NCBI RefSeq assembly: GCF_030269365.1
Contig: NZ_BSTF01000015.1
Span: 124,001 to 188,000, forward strand
Direction of reading: 5' to 3'
Length of the DNA: 64,000 bases
Origin: Lentzea sp. NBRC 102530
GTDB taxonomy: Bacteria > Actinomycetota > Actinomycetes > Mycobacteriales > Pseudonocardiaceae
The first letter of the stretch is position 1. Every line of letters starts with the position of its first letter. The notes below the pieces were generated by a model. It was given only the letters and a program-made list of their open reading frames with translations. It had not been told where the DNA came from and did not search any database. This document shows positions 7,732 through 14,304 of this stretch, piece by piece. Position numbers and translations under genes: made by a program.

Positions 7732-8019
7732 ATGACCACAGGGGGCAGGGCGGAGCTCGGCATCGACCTGGACGAGCTGCGTCTGCTGGTCGGGATGTCC
7801 TACCGCGAACTGGCGCGCCGCACCGGGTGCGCCCGCAGCACGTTGCACGACGCGTTGACCGGACGCCGGTTTCCGCGGCTGGACACGGTTCTCGCGATCG
7901 CCCAGGCGTGTGGCGGGGACCCGGCGCGGTGGCGGTTGCGGTGGGTGGCGGCGTGCAAACGCTCTCACGCACCGCGCAGCGAGGCCACGACGTCCTTGCA
8001 GTCGACCAACCCCAGCTGA
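7732..8019 (+). CDS. Small XRE-type helix-turn-helix protein
   Basis: About 95 residues. The core (DLDELRLLVGMSYRELARRT, then CARSTLHDALTGRRFPRLDT) is a Cro/CI-type helix-turn-helix common at the N-terminus of actinobacterial regulators; here almost nothing follows it except a short basic tail. I chose ATG 7732 because GGGAG precedes it and upstream in-frame residues look non-coding. The last 55 bases overlap the convergent S26 peptidase gene. It may be cotranscribed with map and bind the palindrome at 6782 (inference). Confidence 0.7.
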   Translation: MTTGGRAELGIDLDELRLLVGMSYRELARRTGCARSTLHDALTGRRFPRLDTVLAIAQACGGDPARWRLRWVAACKRSHAPRSEATTSLQSTNPS

Positions 8020-8291
8020 CGGGAGTCCTGTGACCTCGGGTTGTCCCCCACCACCACGACGAACCCGTCCGGCACCTGCTCGACGCCGGGCAGCGGCAGC
8101 CAGTCCGGCACCGGGTCGCCCGCGACCGCGGCCACCCTCTTGACCCGGTGCGGCAGTTCCGGGTCCGGTACCCGGAACACGATCACCTCGCGGCGGCGCG
8201 GGCGCCGGAAGAGCTTGCGCGCCAGGAGCCGCTGCCCGTCGTGCAGCGTCGGCGCCATGCTGTTGCCGCGCACCGTGACCCTGATCCACAT
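7965..8291 (-). CDS. S26 signal-peptidase-like protein without membrane anchor
   Basis: 108 residues. The signal peptidase I catalytic boxes are present: GNSMAPTL with nucleophile Ser11, HRVKRVAAVAGD with general base Lys51, and VVGDNPRSQDSR. The usual N-terminal transmembrane segment and most of the beta-barrel cap are missing: the protein begins only ten residues before the catalytic serine. It is the last gene of a minus-strand operon with a cysteine-rich precursor, a MauE-thioredoxin protein and an ABC exporter, and its ATG overlaps the ABC stop. It probably cleaves the precursor leader after Ala-Gly-Ala (inference). Confidence 0.85.
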   Translation of the reverse strand: MWIRVTVRGNSMAPTLHDGQRLLARKLFRRPRRREVIVFRVPDPELPHRVKRVAAVAGDPVPDWLPLPGVEQVPDGFVVVVGDNPRSQDSRQLGLVDCKDVVASLRGA

Positions 8292-10069
8292 CAGCTGACC
8301 CTCACGTCCTGGTAGCCGTTCGCCTGCAACCGGAACAGGCGCGCGTACTCACCGCCCGCGTCCATCAACGCGTCGTGGTCACCCTGCTCGGCGATCCGGC
8401 CGCCGACCAGGGTGACGATGACATCGGCACCGCGCAGCGCCGAAAGCCGGTGCGAGATGAGCAGTCTCGTACGGCCTTCCGCGTGCCGGCGCACGGTCTC
8501 GTGCACCCGGTGCTCGCCCTCGGCGTCCAGCCCCGACGTCGGTTCGTCGAGGATCATCAACGCCGCGTCCGCGCGCATCAGGCACCGGGCCAGCGCCACC
8601 CGTTGCCACTGCCCGCCGGACAACGTCACGCCCGTGCGTTCCTCGTCGGCGTGCGTGCGCGACAGCACGGTGTCGTACCCGTCCGGCAACGCCCCCAGCA
8701 CGTCCGCCACCCGTGCGCGTGCGGCCGCGTCGGTGATCCGCGCGCGATCCCCCAGCGCGGACACCTGGCCCACGCCGACGTTCTCGGCCGCGCTCAGGTC
8801 GTAGGTCATGAACTCCTGGAACACCACGCCGATCCGCGCCCGCAGCGCCGTGACGTCCAGATCGCGCAGGTCCACGCCGTCCCACGTGATCGAGCCGCGC
8901 TGCGGGTCGTAGAACCGGCACAGCAGCTTCACCAGCGTGCTCTTGCCCGCCCCGTTGACGCCGACCAGCCCGACCGCCGCACCCGCCGGGATCGTCAGGT
9001 CGACGCCCCGCAGCACCCACGGCCCGTCGTCGGAGTAGCGGAACCAGACGTCCCGCAGCTCGATGGTGCCCTCGCCGGGCGCCGCAGTGCCGCCCACCAG
9101 GTCGTCGGGCGTCGCGAGCACGTCCAGGTAGTGCCCGAAGAGCCGCACCGCCCGCCCGGCCTCACCGAGTTGCAGCACCACCCCGGACAGGCCCGTCTGC
9201 ACGGCCGCCACCGCCCCGAGGAACAGCACGAGGTCCCCCACCGACGACCGCCCGGCCACCACGCTCAACGCCACCACGACCGTGCCCGCCCCCGCCACGA
9301 CCGCCCCGAGCAGCGCGAGCCCGCTCTGCACGACCGTCCCCCGGCGCTGAGCGGCGAGCCGCGCGCCGCTGACCGACGCCAGCGACTCGACCATCCTGGT
9401 GTGCAGCAACTCCCCGAGCCCGAACAGCCGGATCTCCTTGGCGGCACGCACATCCGTGAGCAACGCACGGTAGAACAGCCGCCGCCGGTCCGTCGCCACC
9501 CAGGCCTCCTCGGTGGAGGCCTCTCGCCGCGCCGTCGCGAGGCGCGCGACCACCGCCGTCACCGCGAACGCCAGCAGCAGCACCGTCATCGGCGGCCAGA
9601 CGACCAGCAACGCCCCGGTGAAACTCGCCAGCAGCACGACCGACCGCACGGCCTCCTGGGTGAACTGCGAGATCGTCCCGGGAGCCTCCTGCGCCGCCTG
9701 CTCGGCGAGGCGCACCCTGTCGTGGAACACGGGGTCCTCGATCCGGCGCAGCCCCGGCAACGTCGCGATCCGCTGGAACAACGCGCTCTCCACCGTCACC
9801 GCGACCCGGTGCCGCACGACCTCCCCGAGGTACCCGGTCAGGTACAGCAACGCGATCGCGACCCCGCCGACCAGTGCCGACGCGATCGCCAGGAAGACCG
9901 CCCGGTCCGTGCCGATCCCGGACGTCAGCCCGTCCACCAGCAGCATCGTCAGCCACGCCCCAGCGGCGGGCGCCGCTCCGGCGACGACCGTGAGCACGAG
10001 GGTTCCGGACGCGAGCACCGGCGCGGCCCGGAACGGCACCGCCAGCGCGGCGCCCGCGGCCCGGATCAC
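8291..10069 (-). CDS. ABC exporter, fused membrane and ATPase domains
   Basis: 592 residues: six membrane segments in about 1-310, then a nucleotide-binding domain with Walker A GVNGAGKST, signature LSGGQ, Walker B LMILDEPT and the H-loop in LISHRLSAL. This is a type IV (peptide/lipid exporter) half-transporter that works as a homodimer. There is no N-terminal C39 peptidase domain, so any exported peptide must be processed by another protease, and the S26 protein is encoded next to it. The GTG start overlaps the stop of the MauE-thioredoxin gene. By context it exports the cysteine-rich peptide. Confidence 0.92.
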   Translation of the reverse strand: MIRAAGAALAVPFRAAPVLASGTLVLTVVAGAAPAAGAWLTMLLVDGLTSGIGTDRAVFLAIASALVGGVAIALLYLTGYLGEVVRHRVAVTVESALFQRIATLPGLRRIEDPVFHDRVRLAEQAAQEAPGTISQFTQEAVRSVVLLASFTGALLVVWPPMTVLLLAFAVTAVVARLATARREASTEEAWVATDRRRLFYRALLTDVRAAKEIRLFGLGELLHTRMVESLASVSGARLAAQRRGTVVQSGLALLGAVVAGAGTVVVALSVVAGRSSVGDLVLFLGAVAAVQTGLSGVVLQLGEAGRAVRLFGHYLDVLATPDDLVGGTAAPGEGTIELRDVWFRYSDDGPWVLRGVDLTIPAGAAVGLVGVNGAGKSTLVKLLCRFYDPQRGSITWDGVDLRDLDVTALRARIGVVFQEFMTYDLSAAENVGVGQVSALGDRARITDAAARARVADVLGALPDGYDTVLSRTHADEERTGVTLSGGQWQRVALARCLMRADAALMILDEPTSGLDAEGEHRVHETVRRHAEGRTRLLISHRLSALRGADVIVTLVGGRIAEQGDHDALMDAGGEYARLFRLQANGYQDVRVS

Positions 10070-11001
10070 GCCACCGGCGCCGGCGCACCGGCGAAGTCGT
10101 CGAGCTTGATCCCGGACGCCGTCACCACTCCCCCGTGCGTGTGCAGCAACGTCGGGTAGGCCATCACCCCGAACGCGGACAGCACCGGGTCGTCCGTGCC
10201 GACCACCGCGACGCGCCCCAGTGCGCTGACCTTCTCCGCCAGCCGGGCCGTGCCTTCGGGATCACTCGCGTCTCCGTCCACAACGGACACGAACCGCGTG
10301 GCGGGAGGAGACGCGACCAGCGCGTCGGTCAGCGTCCGGCACGGCCCGCACCCGACGGAGAAGAACCCGACCTGCACGGGCCCGTCGAGGTCAGCCTCGG
10401 TGAAAGGCAGCCCGTCGGTGTCGAGCACCGTGAACGGCCTGACCACCGCACCCGGCCGCGGCAGGTTCGACTCCCGCTTCGGCACGGTGTTCTCCTGCAG
10501 TTCGCGCACCCGCGCCACCAGCCCGAACGTGAACAGGACGTGCAGCGCCACCACCACGGCGAGCAGCACGACGGCGATCGTGAGCAGGGTCAACGGTTCC
10601 TCCCAGGAAGCGGGCGACGGCACGAACGCGCCCAGAGCGGCGACAGCGAGCAGCATCCCGTTGCGCACCAGGTGTTTCGGCCCCAGCACGTCGCCGCCCG
10701 CACCGAAGCACCTGCAGCGCACGGACTTCCGTGCGGTCACGGCCAGCAGGACGGCGCCGCAGAACGCCGCCAGCAACACCGCCGCGAGGCCGTACCCGAA
10801 CAGCGTGCCGGGAACGGCGAGCAGGACGACCGCCAGCGCCTCCCCGGCCAGGACCAGCACGGCGATCACGGTGGCGGGCAACGGAACGAGCGCGGCGATC
10901 GAGTCGCGGAACTCCGCGAACCCCTGCCGGGAACGCGCCTTGCCGGCGAGGGCGGCCAGGAAGACGGCGATGAGCAGCAGGCGAGCGAACAGATCGAGCA
11001 C
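10066..11001 (-). CDS. MauE-type membrane protein fused to a thioredoxin-like domain
   Basis: 311 residues. Residues 1-165 hold four hydrophobic segments of the MauE/DoxX redox-membrane family with a CRC motif (Cys96, Cys98) between them. Residues about 185-311 form a thioredoxin/TlpA-like domain with the active site FFSVGCGPC (Cys218, Cys221) and the cis-proline segment VMAYPTLL. MauE is known for disulfide formation in methylamine dehydrogenase. Here the fusion is placed to make or shuffle disulfides in the six-cysteine peptide encoded just upstream. Start GTG 11001 is chosen for its AGGGGG ribosome site; longer readings run back into the hairpin and the peptide gene. Confidence 0.85.
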   Translation of the reverse strand: MLDLFARLLLIAVFLAALAGKARSRQGFAEFRDSIAALVPLPATVIAVLVLAGEALAVVLLAVPGTLFGYGLAAVLLAAFCGAVLLAVTARKSVRCRCFGAGGDVLGPKHLVRNGMLLAVAALGAFVPSPASWEEPLTLLTIAVVLLAVVVALHVLFTFGLVARVRELQENTVPKRESNLPRPGAVVRPFTVLDTDGLPFTEADLDGPVQVGFFSVGCGPCRTLTDALVASPPATRFVSVVDGDASDPEGTARLAEKVSALGRVAVVGTDDPVLSAFGVMAYPTLLHTHGGVVTASGIKLDDFAGAPAPVA

Positions 11002-11021
11002 GGGAACCCCCTGAAGCGAGG

Positions 11022-11052
11022 CGGGGTGCCGGCGACGGACGCCGGCACCCCG
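11022..11052 (-). terminator. Hairpin between precursor-peptide gene and maturation genes
   Basis: A perfect 13-bp stem (CGGGGTGCCGGCG with CGCCGGCACCCCG) and a 5-base loop, beginning 5 bases after the peptide stop codon and ending about 20 bases before the MauE-thioredoxin start. There is no T run. Such partial terminators are typical after precursor genes, giving more peptide mRNA than processing-enzyme mRNA. Confidence 0.65.
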
Positions 11053-11057
11053 TCGGG

Positions 11058-11219
11058 TCACTTGCAGGAACTGCTCACGGACGAGCAGATGCCGTTGCAG
11101 TTGAAGCGGTAGCCCTTCTTGCAACACTGCCCGTGCTCCGGCACGCAGGCACCGGCATCGATCTTCGGCAGCACGAGTCCGACGAGCCTTTCACCGGCCA
11201 GCTTCGCGAAACGCTTCAC
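11058..11219 (-). CDS. Cysteine-rich precursor peptide (putative exported disulfide-rich peptide)
   Basis: 53 residues from GTG 11219, which has an excellent GGGAGGAG ribosome site 7 bases upstream. The leader (1-24) begins MKRFAKLAGERLVGLVLPKI and ends Asp-Ala-Gly-Ala, a small-x-small signal-peptidase-like site. The core (25-53) has cysteines at 25, 32, 33, 41, 45 and 52, spacing C-x6-CC-x7-C-x3-C-x6-C, with basic and serine-rich loops and a C-terminal Lys. The leader is amphipathic rather than a classical Sec signal peptide. The following genes encode a redox protein, an exporter and a peptidase. I do not recognise a named family; a bacteriocin, signal or toxin-like knotted peptide is plausible. 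Confidence 0.85.
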   Translation of the reverse strand: MKRFAKLAGERLVGLVLPKIDAGACVPEHGQCCKKGYRFNCNGICSSVSSSCK

Positions 11220-11294
11220 GGGTCCGCTCCTCCCAGTTCGATCAGCAACAACGCTGACCACGCTGGCCGCTGGGGGCGGCGAGCGGAAGGCGGG

Positions 11295-11320
11295 TCGGAC
11301 GATCTCGGACGGGCTCGGAC
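11295..11320. promoter_or_regulatory. Three helically phased TCGGAC repeats upstream of the peptide gene
   Basis: TCGGAC occurs at 11295-11300, 11305-11310 and 11315-11320, exactly 10 bp apart, between the stop of the epimerase gene and the peptide gene, 75 to 100 bases before its start. Copies on one helical face are typical of cooperative regulator binding sites. Confidence 0.45.
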
Positions 11321-12408
11321 TACTGACCGGAGACCGGCCCCAGCATCGCCCGGACGGCGGTCGCGATCAGCTCCGACGGCGACCCCGTGCCGTACGGGGA
11401 CGGGATCTCGCGCAACGCCGCGCGGTGCCCCTCCACGTCGTCGAGCCAGGCCAGCACGGCGCTGCCGACCGCCGGGCCGGGCGGGACGAGGGTGCCGAAC
11501 GTGCCCTCGATCTCCGGGCGTTCGGTGCTGCGCCGCACGACCACGACGGGCCGCTTCAGGACGCTGACCTCCTCCTGGATGCCGCCCGAGTCGGACACGA
11601 TCACGGCGGAGGCGTGCGCGAGGGCCAGGAAGGCCCGGTACGGCTGGGGTTCGATGACCTGGAGGCCGTGCAGCAGCCCGTCCAGGCCGAACGCGGTGAC
11701 GCGCTGGGCGGTGCGGGGGTGCAGCGGCAGCACGACCGGCAGCGGCAGCCGGCCCAGTTCCCGCAGGACGATCTCGAGGTTGGTGGCGTCGTCCACGTTC
11801 TCCGGGCGGTGGATCGTGGCGAGCACGTACCGGTCGTGCTTCAGGCCGAGGTCGCCCAGGACGGCGTCCTGCTCGTCGTGGCCGGGCAACGCGTGGGCGA
11901 GCGCCTCGACGACGGTGTTGCCGGTGACGGCGATGCGGCTGTCGGCGACGCCCTCGGACAGGAGGTTGGTGCGGTTCAACGACGTCGGCGCGCAGCAGAG
12001 GTCGGAGAGGTGGTCGATGAGGACGCGGTTGTGCTCCTCGGGCATCGCGCGGTCGTAGCTGCGCAGGCCCGCCTCGACGTGCACGAGCGGCACGTCGCAG
12101 GCGTTGGCGGCCAGGGCTCCCGCGAGCGCGGACGTCGTGTCGCCCTGCACGATGACGGCCGCGGGCCGTTCGGCGGCGAGCACCTCGTCCACGGCGGAGA
12201 CCGCGCGGCCGAGCTGGTCACCCCGGCGCAGGCCGCCGAGCCGCAGTTCGTGGAAGCCGCCCGGTTCCGGCACATCACGGCGGATGAGCGAGTACATCGA
12301 GCGGTCGTAGTGCTGGCCGGTGTAGATCATGGTGCACGCGCTGCCGAAGTGTTCGACGAGCGGCGCGAGTTTGATCAGTTCCGGTCTTGTGCCGCAGACG
12401 ATCGTCAC
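11320..12408 (-). CDS. wecB: UDP-N-acetylglucosamine 2-epimerase (non-hydrolysing)
   Basis: 362 residues from GTG 12408, the family length. It begins TIVCGTRPELIKLAPLV, the diagnostic WecB N-terminus, and contains GQHYD, VIVQGDTTSALAGA, HVEAGLRSYDRAMPEEHNR and the C-terminal UDP-binding SDSGGIQEE. It converts UDP-GlcNAc to UDP-ManNAc for cell-surface polysaccharides. The start was chosen for GGGAA upstream and homology; longer in-frame readings extend into the promoter. It is divergent from the polysaccharide operon starting at 12551 and 100 bases upstream of the peptide operon on its own strand, so weak cotranscription with that operon cannot be excluded. Confidence 0.92.
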   Translation of the reverse strand: MTIVCGTRPELIKLAPLVEHFGSACTMIYTGQHYDRSMYSLIRRDVPEPGGFHELRLGGLRRGDQLGRAVSAVDEVLAAERPAAVIVQGDTTSALAGALAANACDVPLVHVEAGLRSYDRAMPEEHNRVLIDHLSDLCCAPTSLNRTNLLSEGVADSRIAVTGNTVVEALAHALPGHDEQDAVLGDLGLKHDRYVLATIHRPENVDDATNLEIVLRELGRLPLPVVLPLHPRTAQRVTAFGLDGLLHGLQVIEPQPYRAFLALAHASAVIVSDSGGIQEEVSVLKRPVVVVRRSTERPEIEGTFGTLVPPGPAVGSAVLAWLDDVEGHRAALREIPSPYGTGSPSELIATAVRAMLGPVSGQ

Positions 12409-12482
12409 GGTGTTCGTTTCCCGCACCGCGGCAAGGTACTTCACCGATCTTGACCGAACCGGGCAAATGCCGCCCACGTTCA

Positions 12483-12521
12483 CTCGAAAGAGTTGCCTGG
12501 GATATCGCTCGAAAGTGTTGC
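12483..12521. promoter_or_regulatory. Direct repeats in divergent promoter of the polysaccharide locus
   Basis: CTCGAAAGAGTTGC (12483-12496) and CTCGAAAGTGTTGC (12508-12521) differ at one position and are 25 bp apart, in the short region between wecB and the first gene of the plus-strand polysaccharide operon. They are a candidate common regulatory site for both directions. Confidence 0.4.
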
Positions 12522-12550
12522 GTCCCAAGCGTGTCGTACTGTCCGGCCCC

Positions 12551-13375
12551 ATGTCCGGTCATCTGGCCCTCGTCGTGTCCACCGTCCTGTACGGCCTGGG
12601 GATAGTCGCGCAGACCGTCGCCGCGCGCAGGGCCGACGAACGTCCCGGCGCCGGGGTGGGCCTGCTCGCCCGGCTCGCGTCGGATCGCCTGTACCTGCTG
12701 GGTTTCACCGGTCAGGTCGGCGGTTTCCTGTTCGCGTTCCTGGCCCGCGAGGACCTGCCGCTGTACCTGGTGCAGGCGGGGTCGTCGAGCGCGGTGGGGC
12801 TCGCGACGGTGATCGGCGTGCTGCTGCTCGGCTGGCGCATCCAGCGGGTCGAGATCGCGGTGCTGGTGGTGATGGCGTGCGGCCTGCTGCTGCTGACGGG
12901 CGCGGCCGCCCCGTCGACCGCCCGCGAACTGCCGCTCGTGCCCGCCCTGGTGGTGCTGGGGGTGCTGACCCTGGCGGTGCTGCCGCTCGCGCGCACGTTC
13001 CGGGCCTTGACGCCCGTGCTGGCCGGCCTCGCGTTCGCCGTCGTGGCGGTGGCCGCGCGCAACGTCGCCGGCAAGCCGTTGCTCGACCTGCTGCTGCACC
13101 CGCTGACGTGGGTGATGGTGCTCGGCGCGTTCGTCGGGCAGGCGTGCCTCGCGACGGCGTTGCAGCGCGGTTCGGCGACGTCGGCGGTGGCGTCGATGGA
13201 CGCGACGACCGTGGTGATCAGCTCCGCGGCCGGGCTCGCGTTGATGGGCGACCAGATCACGCCCGGCCGCGAGTGGTGGGTCGCGCTCGGCGTGCTGCTG
13301 GTGGTGTCCGGCGTGCTGGTGCTGGGGTCGGTGTCGGCGCGCGCGTCCGCTCTCGTGCCGGTGGGTGAGCGGTGA
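12551..13375 (+). CDS. DMT/EamA-like membrane protein
   Basis: 274 residues with about nine or ten hydrophobic segments: LALVVSTVLYGLGIVAQTVA at the N-terminus and a second half with ATALQRGSATSAVASMDAT. This fits the drug/metabolite transporter type seen in actinobacteria, 10-helix proteins with two EamA-like halves. It is the first gene of the plus-strand polysaccharide operon; its stop overlaps the deacetylase GTG. It might move a small metabolite or precursor; the substrate is unknown. Confidence 0.75.
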   Translation: MSGHLALVVSTVLYGLGIVAQTVAARRADERPGAGVGLLARLASDRLYLLGFTGQVGGFLFAFLAREDLPLYLVQAGSSSAVGLATVIGVLLLGWRIQRVEIAVLVVMACGLLLLTGAAAPSTARELPLVPALVVLGVLTLAVLPLARTFRALTPVLAGLAFAVVAVAARNVAGKPLLDLLLHPLTWVMVLGAFVGQACLATALQRGSATSAVASMDATTVVISSAAGLALMGDQITPGREWWVALGVLLVVSGVLVLGSVSARASALVPVGER

Positions 13376-14304
13376 AGCCGGTCGCGAGCGTCTCGCTGGA
13401 CCTCGACAACCTGTGGGCGTACCTGCGCACGCACGGCGACCCCTCCTGGGAGAGCAGGCCGAGTTTCCTCGGTTCGGCGGTGCCGCGGTTGCTCGACGTG
13501 CTGGGCGAACAGCGGTTGACCACAACGGTGTTCGTCGTGGGCGCGGACGCCGAACGGGATGACGGCGCCGCCGCGGTGTCGTCGCTGGCCGCCGCCGGGC
13601 ACGAGATCGCGAACCACTCGTTCTGGCACCAGCCGTGGCTGCACCGCTTCTCCGACGAGGAGGTCGAGAAGGAGGTCCTGCGCGCCGAGGAGGCGATCAT
13701 GGCCGCCGGTGCGCCGAAGCCCGTGGGGTTCCGCGGTCCCGGTTACAGCGTGACGCCCGCGTTGCTGGACGTGTTGCGGCGCCGTGGTTATTCCTACGAC
13801 GCGAGCGTGCTGCCGACGTGGATCGGGCCGCTCGCGCGGGCGTACCACAACCGCACGGCCGGTGCGACGGACGGCGGCGAGGACCTGTTCGGCGGTTTCG
13901 GCAAGGTGCGCTCGCCCAACACCGCCTTCCGGTGGCGGGGCGGCGTGGTCGAGCTGCCGGTGACGACGATGCCGTTGCTCCGTGTGCCGATCCACGGCGC
14001 CTACCTGCTGCAGCTGCACCAGGTCTCGCCGCGGCTGGCTCGTGCGTACTTCTCCTCGGCGCTGCGCTTGTGCCTGCTGCGCAAGGTCTCCCCGTCGTTG
14101 CTGCTGCACCCGACCGACGTGCTGTCCGGCGCCGAGGCCCCCGGGATGGAGTTCTTCCCCGGTATGGCGGTGCCCGGCGCGTCGAAGGTCGCGTTGCTCG
14201 GCTGGGTGTTGTCGTTGCTGCGCAAGCACTTCGACGTCGTCGGCACCGGCGCCCACGTCGCGCGGCTGGCCCGTCTGCGCGAACGGGATCCGGTCGCATG
14301 CTGA
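13372..14304 (+). CDS. Polysaccharide deacetylase (NodB-type)
   Basis: 310 residues. NodB motifs are clear: SLDLDN (catalytic Asp near 10, metal Asp12), EIANHSFWH with metal His82 and His86, and GFRGPGYS. These are metal-dependent carbohydrate esterase 4 enzymes that remove N-acetyl or related groups. No signal peptide is seen, so it could act on the lipid-linked precursor at the cytoplasmic face. Neighbours are ligase and glycosyltransferase genes of the polysaccharide locus, with start and stop overlaps on both sides. Confidence 0.88.
   Translation: MKPVASVSLDLDNLWAYLRTHGDPSWESRPSFLGSAVPRLLDVLGEQRLTTTVFVVGADAERDDGAAAVSSLAAAGHEIANHSFWHQPWLHRFSDEEVEKEVLRAEEAIMAAGAPKPVGFRGPGYSVTPALLDVLRRRGYSYDASVLPTWIGPLARAYHNRTAGATDGGEDLFGGFGKVRSPNTAFRWRGGVVELPVTTMPLLRVPIHGAYLLQLHQVSPRLARAYFSSALRLCLLRKVSPSLLLHPTDVLSGAEAPGMEFFPGMAVPGASKVALLGWVLSLLRKHFDVVGTGAHVARLARLRERDPVAC

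Noticed and set aside
11058-11261. Longer reading of the Cys-rich peptide starting at 11261 (67 residues)
   Set aside because: The upstream start has no ribosome site, and the added residues span the GGGAGGAG Shine-Dalgarno of the GTG at 11219.
12275-14256. Overlapping minus-strand open frames opposite the DMT-like and deacetylase genes
   Set aside because: Low-complexity Arg/His/Gln translation without domains, while the plus strand has coupled, recognisable genes.
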